This document shows, in pieces, positions 17,589-26,114 of a stretch of 45,190 nucleotides of DNA. Source of the stretch: an uncultured Ruminococcus sp. (GTDB lineage: Bacteria > Bacillota > Clostridia > Lachnospirales > Lachnospiraceae); contig UQVC01000022.1 in assembly GCA_900544395.1 (NCBI GenBank), forward strand, positions 1 to 45,190, given 5' to 3'. The notes under the pieces are model-generated. The model saw nothing but the letters and a program-made list of their open reading frames with translations. It was not told the origin of the DNA and ran no database searches. Within the stretch, counting starts at the first letter, position 1. The number at the start of each line of letters is the position of its first letter. The translations under genes and the position numbers were made by a program.

Positions 17589-17616
17589 GTATAATCCATT
17601 TTGTATCTACTGTCAA
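17588..17616 (-). promoter_or_regulatory. Promoter of the GntR-ABC operon
   Basis: TTGACA (17611-17616), 17 bases, TATACT (17588-17593), close to the sigma-A consensus. It is immediately upstream of the palindromic operator and the GntR gene. Confidence 0.85.
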
Positions 17617-17640
17617 TATCCAATATATACAGTTTTCCAA

Positions 17641-17683
17641 TAAAATAACCACCTCGAAACTATACTCTTCTTTTCGAGGTGGT
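17641..17683 (-). terminator. Terminator of enolase
   Basis: A 12-bp perfect stem (ACCACCTCGAAA / TTTCGAGGTGGT) with a 12-base loop, followed on the minus strand by TATTTTATT. It starts a few bases after the enolase stop. Confidence 0.85.
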
Positions 17684-17688
17684 CCTTC

Positions 17689-18966
17689 TCATACGACTCT
17701 CCACAACTGTTCTTCAATCCTCAGCAGTTGATTATATTTTGCCACGCGTTCGGAACGGCACGGCGCGCCTGTTTTGATCTGCCCTGTATGAAATGCAACT
17801 GCCAGATCTGCAATGGTGGTATCTTCCGTCTCTCCGGACCGATGCGACATAATCGTTCGATACCCGGCCTGATGTGCCAGCTCCACGGCTTTCGCCGTTT
17901 CTGTCAGTGTTCCAATCTGATTCACTTTGATCAACACGGAATTGGCGGCTTTTCTGGCAATTCCCATCGCCACTCTCTCCGGATTGGTGACAAACAGATC
18001 ATCTCCTACCAACTGTACTTTTTCTCCAATCTTCATGGTCAGTCTGCTCCAGCCGTTCCAGTCTTCCTCATCCAGCGGATCCTCAATAGAATAGATCGGA
18101 TAATCTTGGATCAGGGTTTCATAATATTCCATCATATCATCGGATGTTCGGGCAATCTTTTTCCCCTTTCCCCGGCTTTCTCCCGGAAAATAATAGCGCT
18201 TTTCTTTCTCCCGGTACAATTCAGACGATGCCACATCCAATGCGATCCCCACATCTTTTCCCGGCTCATATCCGGCCTGTCCGGAAGCCTCCAGCAGAAA
18301 TTCAATGGCTTTTCTGGAATCTCTCAGTTCCGGCGCAAATCCTCCTTCGTCCCCGACTGCCGTAGTCAGTCCTCTTTGTTTCAGAAGCCCTCGAAGAACA
18401 TGATAGATCTCCGTTCCCATCCGTAGCTGTTCTTTCAGGCTGTCCGGCCCATACGGAACGATCATAAATTCCTGGATATCCAGATCATTGTCCGCATGCA
18501 CACCGCCATTTAGCACATTCATCATCGGAACGGGCATGATCTTCTCTCCTACATTCCCCAGATAAGCATACAATGGAATTCCCAATGCTGCTGCCGCTGT
18601 CCGGGCGGCTGCCAGAGAAACTCCCAGGATTGCATTTGCCCCCAGGTTATGCTTATCACGGCTGCCATCCAGTTCCTGTAATCTATGATCGATCCCGGTT
18701 TGATCCAGTACATTGTGACCGATCAAAGCCTCTGCAATTTCTTCATTCACGTGGCGTACTGCCTGCTCTACCCCTTTTCCACCATATCTCATTTCCTGAT
18801 CCCGAAGTTCTACGGCTTCAAATTTTCCTGTAGATGCCCCGGAGGGCACCGCTGCTCTTCCCACGATCTGTTTCCCGGCAAGGATCTCTACTTCTACCGT
18901 TGGATTGCCCCGGGAATCCAGAATTTCTCTTGCGTAAATATCCTGAATCGGTAAATCCTGATACAT
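17689..18966 (-). CDS. eno: Enolase (phosphopyruvate hydratase)
   Basis: A 425-residue glycolytic enzyme that converts 2-phosphoglycerate to phosphoenolpyruvate. Clear family features: AREILDSRGNPTVEVE at the N-terminus, PSGASTGKFEAVELRD, the catalytic Glu in AVGDEGGFAPEL (E207), metal ligands in ALDVASSE and YSIEDPLDEEDW, the catalytic Lys in LIKVNQIGT, and the signature SHRSGETEDTTIADLAV. The start was set at the ATG with AAGGAGG 8-9 bases upstream, giving the usual length; an upstream in-frame ATG adds 25 residues not seen in enolases. Divergent from the YitT gene. Confidence 0.97.
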   Translation of the reverse strand: MYQDLPIQDIYAREILDSRGNPTVEVEILAGKQIVGRAAVPSGASTGKFEAVELRDQEMRYGGKGVEQAVRHVNEEIAEALIGHNVLDQTGIDHRLQELDGSRDKHNLGANAILGVSLAAARTAAAALGIPLYAYLGNVGEKIMPVPMMNVLNGGVHADNDLDIQEFMIVPYGPDSLKEQLRMGTEIYHVLRGLLKQRGLTTAVGDEGGFAPELRDSRKAIEFLLEASGQAGYEPGKDVGIALDVASSELYREKEKRYYFPGESRGKGKKIARTSDDMMEYYETLIQDYPIYSIEDPLDEEDWNGWSRLTMKIGEKVQLVGDDLFVTNPERVAMGIARKAANSVLIKVNQIGTLTETAKAVELAHQAGYRTIMSHRSGETEDTTIADLAVAFHTGQIKTGAPCRSERVAKYNQLLRIEEQLWRVV

Positions 18967-19022
18967 CTTTTTCACCCTCCTTGTTGAAATATAGTATTTC
19001 CCAATAATCCGATGATAATTCG

Positions 19023-19051
19023 TTGACTTTTCAGAAAGCACAGGCTACAAT
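19023..19051 (+). promoter_or_regulatory. Promoter of the YitT gene
   Basis: TTGACT (19023-19028), 17 bases, TACAAT (19046-19051), about 30 bases before the YitT ATG. Confidence 0.7.
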
Positions 19052-19080
19052 TTTCTTAATCTTATTCGGGGGTATTCGAC

Positions 19081-19923
19081 ATGAAAAGTAAACTACGACA
19101 TTTTTTCCTGCTGACATTCAGTACATTAGTCATGGCAGCCGGCACATATTTCTTCAAATTTCCCAACCATTTTACATTTGGCGGAATCACCGGTCTTGCC
19201 GTTCTCGTTGCCAAGACCGGCATTATGTCCGCAGGAGATTTTAACTTTATTACCAATATGATTCTTCTGATCATCGGTTCCTTCATCCTTGGCAAAAAAT
19301 TTGCCGCAAAAACCGCCTACTGCAGCATTTTACTTTCTGTTGCTCTTTCTGCACTGGAGCGTCTCTATCCGATGACTGCCCCTCTGACAGACCAGCCTAT
19401 GCTGGAGCTGTGTTTTGCCATTGCACTTCCTTCCCTTGGATCTGCGATCCTGTTTAACATCGGCTCTTCCAGCGGCGGTACGGATATCATTGCCATGATC
19501 TTAAAAAAATATTCCAGTGTGGATATCGGACATGCACTTTTGATCACAGACGTGCTGATCACTGTTGCCGGATGCTTTATGTTTGACATTGCAACCGGAC
19601 TATATTCCTTCCTGGGACTTGCGATCCGTTCTTTTATGATCGACACCTTTATTGAAAGTTTTAATCTTTCTAAATATTTTAACGTAGTATGTGACAATCC
19701 AAAGCCGATCTGCGACTTTATCGTACAGGAATTAAACCGGAGCGCCACCGTCTGTCAGGCACAGGGTGCATTTTCCGGAAAAGACAAATATGTCATCTTT
19801 ACAGCGCTGAACCGCCCACAGGCTGTTCGGCTCCGTAATTTTATCAAAGACGAAGAGCCTTCCGCATTTATCCTCATTTCCAATACAAGTGAGATCATCG
19901 GAAAAGGCTTCCACAACGTCTAA
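19081..19923 (+). CDS. YitT family membrane protein
   Basis: A 280-residue protein with five or six hydrophobic helices in residues 8-190 (DUF161 repeats with GGITGLAVLVAK and GSSSGGTDIIAMILKKYSS motifs) and a soluble C-terminal DUF2179 domain (about 200-280; ending FILISNTSEIIGKGF). The family is widespread in Firmicutes; its transport role is not settled. The start has a GGGGG site and its own promoter. It lies 28 bases before topB on the same strand, so the two may share a transcript. Confidence 0.9.
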   Translation: MKSKLRHFFLLTFSTLVMAAGTYFFKFPNHFTFGGITGLAVLVAKTGIMSAGDFNFITNMILLIIGSFILGKKFAAKTAYCSILLSVALSALERLYPMTAPLTDQPMLELCFAIALPSLGSAILFNIGSSSGGTDIIAMILKKYSSVDIGHALLITDVLITVAGCFMFDIATGLYSFLGLAIRSFMIDTFIESFNLSKYFNVVCDNPKPICDFIVQELNRSATVCQAQGAFSGKDKYVIFTALNRPQAVRLRNFIKDEEPSAFILISNTSEIIGKGFHNV

Positions 19924-19951
19924 ATATTTTGTAAACACAAGGAGAAACATT

Positions 19952-22144
19952 ATGAAACATCTGGTCATTGCAGAAAAACCTTCTGTTGGCAGGGATATTG
20001 CCCGAGTTTTACACTGCAATAAAAAAACAAATACTTATATAGAAGGAAATGATTACATCGTCACATGGGCTTTAGGACATCTGGTCACACTGGCAGATCC
20101 TGAGCAGTACGGCGATCAATATAAGACATGGAACATGGACACGCTTCCCATGCTTCCCAAACAATGGAAACTGGTCGTCATCAAACAGACCGGACGTCAG
20201 TTTCATGCCGTGAAAGAACTGATCTTTCGGAAAGATGTCTCTGACATCATCATCGCCACAGACGCCGGAAGAGAAGGAGAGCTTGTTGCACGTTGGATTC
20301 TGGAGAAAGCAGGAAATCAAAAACCACTGAAGCGACTGTGGATTTCTTCGGTTACAGACAAAGCTATCCGAGAAGGTTTTCAAAATCTACGCCCTGGCAA
20401 ATCTTATGAACCACTTTACCGGGCTGCGGTTGCCCGCGCACAGTCTGACTGGGTCGTTGGGATCAATGCTACCCGTGCGCTGACCTGCAAATACAACGCA
20501 CAGCTCTCCTGCGGAAGAGTCCAGACTCCAACCCTTGCCATGATTGCTGCCAGAGAAGATGAGATTCGCACATTCAAACCGGTATCTTATTATGGACTCA
20601 AAGCAGTTGCAGAAGGGATGACCTTTACATGGACGGATCCAAAATCCGGCTCTGCCCGTTCCTTTGATCAAGAACGAATCCAAAATGTGAAGCACGCTTC
20701 TGGACAGACTTTACTTGTCACCGATGTCCAGAAAAAACGAAAAAAGACATTTGCACCCGCTTTATATGACCTCACGGCACTTCAGCGGGAAGCCAATCAG
20801 AAATTCGGATTTTCTGCAAAACAGACCCTCAATATTATGCAGCGACTCTACGAGAATCATAAAGTACTGACCTACCCCAGAACGGATTCCCGTTATCTTA
20901 CAACAGATATTGTGCCGACTTTAAAAGAACGCTTAAAAGCCTGCGCGGTAGGACCCTACAGTAAGTTTGCCGGACGGCTTTCCATGCAGAAACTCCAGGC
21001 AAACAAATCTTTCGTCAATGACAGCAAGGTATCCGACCACCATGCGATCATTCCAACAGAACAGTTTGTACAACTGGATCATATGAGCAATGAAGAACGT
21101 AAGATTTATGATCTGGTCGTACGCCGCTTTCTTGCGGTTCTCTCTCCTGCCTGCGAGTACGAAGAGACTGCCATCCACGGTACGATCGGAACCGAACAGT
21201 TCCATGCCAAAGGGAATTTCATGCTGTCTGCCGGATGGAGAGAAATCTATGAATCCGGTTATACAGACGGAGAAGATGAAGATGACGAACAAAATACATT
21301 CTCCCAGATTTCTCTGCCTGACGTACAAAAAGGTGATTCCCTTACAGTCACCGCACTGACGATCACAGAAGGAAAGACCAAACCGCCTGCTTACTTTACC
21401 GAAGGTACACTCATTGCCGCCATGGAAAATCCGGTCAAATATCTGAAACACAAAGAGAAAGACATCGTCAAAACACTGGGAGAGACCGGCGGACTCGGGA
21501 CAGTCGCTACCAGAGCTGACATCATCGAAAAATTATTCAACAGTTTCCTGATGGAGAAAAAGGGAAATGAGATCCATATCACATCCAAAGGAAAACAACT
21601 GCTTTCCCTGGTGCCTTCGGATTTAAAGAGCCCGGAACTGACCGCTTCCTGGGAGATGCGCCTGCAGGCCATCGCAAAAGGCAAAGAATCTGAGAAAGCC
21701 TTCATGAGCGAAATCGAGACTTACACAAAAGCTCTGATCCAAGAGATCAAATCAGCAGACGGTACGTTCCGTCACGACAATATGACACGTACCAAATGCC
21801 CGGAATGTGGAAAATTCATGCTGGAAGTAAATGGTAAACACGGAAAAATGCTTGTCTGTCAAGATCGGGAATGTGGACATAAAGAAACCATTTCCCGCCA
21901 TACCAACGCCCGCTGCCCAATCTGCCATAAAAAAATGGACCTGGTAGGCAAAGGCGATGGACAGCGCTTCGTCTGTGTGTGCGGACACAAAGAAAAATTA
22001 AGCGCTTTCGAAGACCGAAAGAAAAAAGCGGGAAAAGGCGCCAGCAAAAAAGATGTGAACAATTATTTACGAAAACAGGCAAAAGAAGCGAAAGAGCCAA
22101 TCAACAATGCTTTTGCAGAAGCATTTTCGAAGATACAGTTGTAA
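19952..22144 (+). CDS. topB: DNA topoisomerase III (type IA)
   Basis: A 730-residue type IA topoisomerase that relaxes or decatenates DNA. Residues 1-145 form the TOPRIM domain (VIAEKPSVGRDIARVL; acidic ATDAGREGELVARW). The active-site Tyr is Y308 in LTYPRTDSRYL. The C-terminal third has two zinc-ribbon-like Cys clusters (TKCPECGKFM with CQDRECGH; CPICHKKM with CVCGHKE, about residues 610-680) and a basic tail. The ATG has AAGGAG about 8 bases upstream; an earlier in-frame ATG inside yitT is less likely. This may be the chromosomal housekeeping copy, as no conjugation genes are nearby. Confidence 0.95.
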   Translation: MKHLVIAEKPSVGRDIARVLHCNKKTNTYIEGNDYIVTWALGHLVTLADPEQYGDQYKTWNMDTLPMLPKQWKLVVIKQTGRQFHAVKELIFRKDVSDIIIATDAGREGELVARWILEKAGNQKPLKRLWISSVTDKAIREGFQNLRPGKSYEPLYRAAVARAQSDWVVGINATRALTCKYNAQLSCGRVQTPTLAMIAAREDEIRTFKPVSYYGLKAVAEGMTFTWTDPKSGSARSFDQERIQNVKHASGQTLLVTDVQKKRKKTFAPALYDLTALQREANQKFGFSAKQTLNIMQRLYENHKVLTYPRTDSRYLTTDIVPTLKERLKACAVGPYSKFAGRLSMQKLQANKSFVNDSKVSDHHAIIPTEQFVQLDHMSNEERKIYDLVVRRFLAVLSPACEYEETAIHGTIGTEQFHAKGNFMLSAGWREIYESGYTDGEDEDDEQNTFSQISLPDVQKGDSLTVTALTITEGKTKPPAYFTEGTLIAAMENPVKYLKHKEKDIVKTLGETGGLGTVATRADIIEKLFNSFLMEKKGNEIHITSKGKQLLSLVPSDLKSPELTASWEMRLQAIAKGKESEKAFMSEIETYTKALIQEIKSADGTFRHDNMTRTKCPECGKFMLEVNGKHGKMLVCQDRECGHKETISRHTNARCPICHKKMDLVGKGDGQRFVCVCGHKEKLSAFEDRKKKAGKGASKKDVNNYLRKQAKEAKEPINNAFAEAFSKIQL

Positions 22145-22167
22145 TGGCGGAAAATAAATAAAGAACA

Positions 22168-22227
22168 CAAAATAGAACCCCCATAGCAGTTCATTCACAA
22201 CAGCCATGAGGGTTCTATTTTATTTTG
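22168..22227 (+). terminator. Terminator of topB
   Basis: A stem of about 15 bp (AAATAGAACCCCCAT with ATGAGGGTTCTATTT, one mismatch) followed by TATTTTG. It is nearly symmetrical and could also stop minus-strand transcripts. Confidence 0.75.
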
Positions 22228-22246
22228 TACGATTTTGATTAATACA

Positions 22247-22395
22247 TTAAGTCAATCTCTCGTCATCAAATACCACTCTAATTGAAACCGTAAATGTTGT
22301 TCCTGTAGTTTGATCGATCAACTCAAAAAGTTCAATAGGATCCGATTCACTTTTGGCTTTCTTATTCCCTACCCGTACACAATCTTTCTCTACAA
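22247..22395 (-). pseudogene. Unrecognised coding remnant after the cell wall hydrolase
   Basis: A minus-strand open frame runs out of the 3' end of the hydrolase gene in another frame and codes about 50 residues that look like real protein (KSESDPIELFELIDQ, then TTFTVSIRVVFDDERLT) before a stop. It has no start or ribosome site of its own. It may be the C-terminal end of a lost gene. I do not recognise the family, and a chance frame is possible. Confidence 0.25.
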
Positions 22396-23040
22396 TTAAT
22401 GGAAAAAATGATCTCCGATCTGAATCCCATAATTCCCGTTTCCAAAATACAGACAATCCCCGATTGGATTCACCCCTGCCATGGCATCAGCTGCCGCCTG
22501 CATGGCAGTCTGCGTATATCCGCCAGAACTGCGTATCGTATCCAGCCATCCTGTCATCGCCGGTCCAAACTGTCCCGACTGATAGATCACCTCGGAAATG
22601 CTGTTCGGATATGCCCCGCTTCTGACACGGTTCATGATCACCGCACCTACCGCAACCTGTCCTTCATAAGGCTGATTTCCCGCTTCACAGAAGATGATCG
22701 ATGCCAGAAGCTTCTGGTCTTCTGCTGCGATCTGTGCCCGCGCAGCCTCTTCTGCCGCTTTTCTTGCCGCCTCTTCTTCTGCCTTTCTCTTTGCTTCTGC
22801 CTCTGCTTTCTGTCGTTTCTCCTGTGCCTTCTCTGCTTTTGCCCTGGTCTGTTCGACTGCTTCTAATGGAATTTTCTCCATTACAGCCGCAATAGTACCA
22901 GCCCCTGCATTGTATTCTGTATCTTCTTTCTGAACTATCCCGGAACCGGAAACGGATGCCTGACTTGTAAAACCTGCTGCAAATAACAATGCAATTGTCC
23001 ATACAGTCAGTACTGCCGCCCATCGATTTCTCTGTTTCAT
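22396..23040 (-). CDS. Cell wall hydrolase, SleB-like (Hydrolase_2)
   Basis: A 214-residue exported protein: signal peptide about 1-28 (AVLTVWTIALLFAAGFTSQA), a linker, an Ala/Glu/Lys-rich coiled coil (residues 62-107), and a C-terminal hydrolase domain (108-214) with the catalytic Glu region IIFCEAGNQPYEGQVAVGAVIMNRV and the terminal YFGNGNYGIQIGDHFFH. SleB-type enzymes cleave peptidoglycan, often in spore cortex or during growth. The ATG has AGGAGG 9 bases upstream. It is a single gene, convergent with topB. Whether it acts on spores or vegetative wall is not clear. Confidence 0.9.
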   Translation of the reverse strand: MKQRNRWAAVLTVWTIALLFAAGFTSQASVSGSGIVQKEDTEYNAGAGTIAAVMEKIPLEAVEQTRAKAEKAQEKRQKAEAEAKRKAEEEAARKAAEEAARAQIAAEDQKLLASIIFCEAGNQPYEGQVAVGAVIMNRVRSGAYPNSISEVIYQSGQFGPAMTGWLDTIRSSGGYTQTAMQAAADAMAGVNPIGDCLYFGNGNYGIQIGDHFFH

Positions 23041-23423
23041 AAAAAATAACCTCCTGATTGTTGCAATATTCTTACATAGTTCTTATATAATATATGAACT
23101 AGATTTCTTAAATATTACAATTATTACAAAAATGTTACGTTCGCTATTCTAATATAAAACAGATGGAATGTCAACCGGGGAAATTTTACCACAAATACCT
23201 CCACATTCTAATTCCTTTTTCATTTATACATATTGTAGATAGTGTAACAGAAACTTTTAGAGGATCTTTATAGAAATTTAATTGTATCCGCCCCAAATCT
23301 CAAGTATAATAAACTCAATCTTGGAAGAAATCCCTTTCCATTTTCAAATATGGCAAAGCATTGCCATTCAAAAAATTATTCCCATATAAAGAGTAAAGAG
23401 ATGAAGTAAAGAAAAGCGGGAGT
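23041..23423. other. Gene-free AT-rich region upstream of the cell wall hydrolase
   Basis: About 380 bases with no convincing gene. An inverted repeat TAGTTC-N13-GAACTA (23077-23101) covers the likely -10 region of the hydrolase promoter and could be an operator. A second dyad (TGGCAA-N4-TTGCCA, 23349-23364) lies nearer the Rpn remnant. The stretch before 23424 probably held the lost 5' part of that gene. Confidence 0.35.
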
Positions 23424-24086
23424 TTGTCTGTATTTGCGATTGTGAAACGTCGCGTCAAAAGATATAATGGCACCTTATTCTATCTGGGGAAGATGTTTAC
23501 AGATCAATTGAAGCCGGGAGAAAATTATCAAAAACTAGAGAAATGTATTCATATCGGAATTTTAAATTTTACCATGTTTGATGATGACGAATATTATTCT
23601 CGCTTTCATTTCTGGTCAGATAAAGGAAGAAAGCTATACAGTGATAAGGTTGAAATTCATACACTGGAGCTTCCAAAGCTGGCAAAGCATGATTATCCAG
23701 AGACAGAGCTGCTGAAATGGCTTCAATTCATCAATGCAGAGACAGAGGAGGAATTTGAAATGGCAGCAGAAAAAAGCAAATATATTAGAAAGGCATATGA
23801 GGATCTAAACCGGATCAGCGCAGACGAGGAAAAGCGGCTGGAATATGAAGAAAGACAACGTGCGATCCGAGATCATGAGTACTTTTCCACTGTTTATAAA
23901 AATACCGGACTCAAAGAGGGCAGAGCCCAGGGACTAATTGAGGGACAGCAAAAAGGCATACAGGCTGTTGTAGAATTGCTTCAGGAGATGGGGCTGAAAA
24001 AAGAAGCGATATGTGGAAAAATTCAGGAAAAGTTTCAGCTTTCTTCAGATGAGGCCGCACAGGAAGTAGAAAAATATTGGATGTAA
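23424..24086 (+). pseudogene. Rpn-family recombination-promoting nuclease / putative transposase, 5'-truncated
   Basis: The 220-codon frame matches the Rpn (PD-(D/E)XK) transposase family from its middle onward: TLFYLGKMFTDQLKPGENYQKLEKCIHIGILNF, then FHFWSDKGRKLYSDKVEIHTLELPKL, a helical middle and a C-terminal tail with EGRAQGLIEGQQKGIQ. The N-terminal nuclease core, including the usual catalytic Asp and E-x-Q region, is missing; family members have another 70-100 residues. The first residues (VFAIVKRRVKRYNG) look scrambled, and the only start is a TTG without a good ribosome site. It is most likely a degraded copy. Confidence 0.8.
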
Positions 24087-24107
24087 CGTCGGAAAACACG
24101 CTCAAAT

Positions 24108-24157
24108 AAAACGCTCTATAGCATTTCCTTCGTGGATTCCCATAGAGCGTTTTTCCT
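24108..24157 (+). terminator. Strong hairpin terminator after the Rpn remnant
   Basis: A perfect stem (AAAACGCTCTAT with ATAGAGCGTTTT) with a loop of about 22 bases and TTTTT on the plus strand. A-rich DNA on the other side may let it also stop phnX transcripts from the minus strand. Confidence 0.8.
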
Positions 24158-24208
24158 CTTTCCTTTACAGGGGATAATTCTCCTGTTTCCTATATTATTT
24201 TCTTCCTC

Positions 24209-24982
24209 TTACAAAATCCCCGTCAATTCTCCCATATTCAGGATCACTGCATCCGCACCAACCTGCAGAAACCGCTGTCTGACTTCTTCGATTTTTTCTT
24301 CTTTTTCTTCCGGTGTCAAAGCTTCATACTCTTCTTCTGTCAGCCCCATCTCAGAGCTTCCTTCCACAACACCTACTGTAAAGACTCCCGCATGTTTTCC
24401 TTCCAGAATATCCGACACCGTATCTCCGACTTTCACTACATGTTCTACTGAAGATATGTGAAGTTCTTCCATATTTCGAAAGATCATATATGGATATGGA
24501 CGTCCTGCGGATCCCACGCTGTCCGGGCTAAACCATACATCCGGTTCATAGCCAGCCTCTTTCGCCTTCGGCACAACCACTGCCATCATATCATCCGTAT
24601 ATCCTGTGGTAGAACCGATCTTGATTCCATGGGCACGCAGTTCCTTTACCACTTCCAGAACATACGGCTTTGGCTGTGCAAATCTGTCCAAAATACTCAT
24701 CAGTTTTTCTTCGAATAATCCGTACAGTTTTTCTACATCTTCTTCTGTAGATGCCTGACCGTATGTTTCTTCCCAGAGCTTCTGGATCCTCGGCATCTTC
24801 AGCATTGTGCGGATGTGGTCGATCTTCAGCATTCCCATCGGCTCTCTGACTTCCTGCATCGTCGGCTCGATCCCAAAATGTTTAAATACTTCCACAAATG
24901 CCTGTACCGGTGCAAAGCACCCATAATCTACCGTTGTTCCCGCCCAGTCAAAAATCACCGCTTCTATCTGTCTCATTTTCAT
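24209..24982 (-). CDS. phnX: Phosphonoacetaldehyde hydrolase
   Basis: A 257-residue HAD-superfamily enzyme that splits phosphonoacetaldehyde into acetaldehyde and phosphate. Motif I is VIFDWAGTTVDYGCFAP (nucleophile D12). The Schiff-base Lys unique to this family is K53 in EPMGMLKIDHIR. Downstream motifs are IGSTTGYTDDMM, AGRPYPYMIF and VKVGDTVSDILEG. The start has AAAGGA close upstream; an ATG two codons later is possible. It is last in the AEP operon, 16 bases after phnW, and completes phosphate release. Confidence 0.96.
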   Translation of the reverse strand: MKMRQIEAVIFDWAGTTVDYGCFAPVQAFVEVFKHFGIEPTMQEVREPMGMLKIDHIRTMLKMPRIQKLWEETYGQASTEEDVEKLYGLFEEKLMSILDRFAQPKPYVLEVVKELRAHGIKIGSTTGYTDDMMAVVVPKAKEAGYEPDVWFSPDSVGSAGRPYPYMIFRNMEELHISSVEHVVKVGDTVSDILEGKHAGVFTVGVVEGSSEMGLTEEEYEALTPEEKEEKIEEVRQRFLQVGADAVILNMGELTGIL

Positions 24983-24998
24983 TCTTTCCTTTCTCTGC

Positions 24999-26090
24999 TT
25001 ACACCTGTTCCATATAGGATTTCATGATCTCAGTCAGTCTCAAAATATCTTCTTCATAAATCTCCCCGATCACTCCGATACGGAAGGTATCTGCATCTGT
25101 CAGTTTTCCCGGATAAATTGCATATCCTCTTTCTTTGATGTAAGCATACATATCCTGAAAATCAAAATGCTTTCCTTCCGGATACAGAAATGTAGCAATG
25201 ATCGGTCCCTGCCATGCTCTGTCTACATACAGCCGAAATCCCAGTTTTTCGAAATTTTCTACCAGTGTATCCATATTTTTCTGGTATCTGGCATGTCGTG
25301 CTTTGATCCCGCCTTCCTGTTCCAGTTCCTTCATTGCCTGTTCAAAAGCCAGCACAACATGTGTTGGAGATGTATATCTCCATTTTCCATCTTTCTCCAT
25401 TCCAGCCCACTGATCGTACAGATCCAGACACAGACTTCTTGCACGTCCTTTTGATTCCATCAAAAGCGCTCTGTTTGCAATGATAAAGGAGAATCCCGGA
25501 ACTCCCTGGATACATTTATTGGCAGAACTGATGAGGAAATCAATGTGCCAGTCTTTTACCGGAATTTCCACTCCCGCAAAGCTGGACATGGCATCTACTA
25601 TAAATACTTTTCCATATTTTTTTGCAAGCTCACCGATACTCTCGATATCATTCAAAATCCCACTGGTTGTCTCACTGTGGATCATCATAACATGCGTAAT
25701 CTCCGGATGAGTATTCAGAAGTGTTTCTGCTTCTTTGGCATCTGGAGTTTTGTTGTAGTCCTGAGTCACATGGATACATGGAATCTCATAATAGCTGCAC
25801 ATTTTTGCCGCACGTTCTCCATAGGCTCCATTGCTCAAAAGCAAGACGCATCCGTCTTTTGGAATCACACTTCCCAGCACACTTTCCACTCCAAAAGATC
25901 CTGATCCCTGCATCAGCACTGTTGTATATTCCTCTTCGGACACCTGCGCCAGCTTTAACAGATTTCTGCGGATTTTCTGTGTGATTTCTTTGTAGTCATC
26001 ATCCCAGGTACAATGGTCAAACAGCATCACTTCTTTGACTGTTTCTGTGGTAGTCAGTGGTCCCGGTGTCAATAATTTATAATTTTTCAT
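24999..26090 (-). CDS. phnW: 2-aminoethylphosphonate--pyruvate transaminase
   Basis: A 363-residue PLP-dependent class V aminotransferase that transfers the AEP amino group to pyruvate, giving phosphonoacetaldehyde and alanine. It begins NYKLLTPGPLTTT, typical of PhnW. The PLP-binding Asp is in VFIVDAMSSFAG (D166), and the Schiff-base Lys is K192 in SSANKCIQGVPG. The ATG with GAGG about 9 bases upstream was preferred over one five codons earlier. It sits between the transporter and phnX in one operon, so uptake and catabolism are linked. Confidence 0.96.
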   Translation of the reverse strand: MKNYKLLTPGPLTTTETVKEVMLFDHCTWDDDYKEITQKIRRNLLKLAQVSEEEYTTVLMQGSGSFGVESVLGSVIPKDGCVLLLSNGAYGERAAKMCSYYEIPCIHVTQDYNKTPDAKEAETLLNTHPEITHVMMIHSETTSGILNDIESIGELAKKYGKVFIVDAMSSFAGVEIPVKDWHIDFLISSANKCIQGVPGFSFIIANRALLMESKGRARSLCLDLYDQWAGMEKDGKWRYTSPTHVVLAFEQAMKELEQEGGIKARHARYQKNMDTLVENFEKLGFRLYVDRAWQGPIIATFLYPEGKHFDFQDMYAYIKERGYAIYPGKLTDADTFRIGVIGEIYEEDILRLTEIMKSYMEQV

Positions 26091-26114
26091 CTTGCGTTTC
26101 CTCATTTCTTCTTA

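Noticed and set aside
17164..17601. Possible toxin-antitoxin or defence module in the GntR-ABC unit
   Set aside because: The genes are a standard YtrA-type regulator, ATPase and ABC-2 permease with a clear operator; no toxin or nuclease domain is present.
19952..22144. topB as a marker of an integrative conjugative element
   Set aside because: No relaxase, mating-pore or recombinase gene lies near; the neighbours are housekeeping genes.
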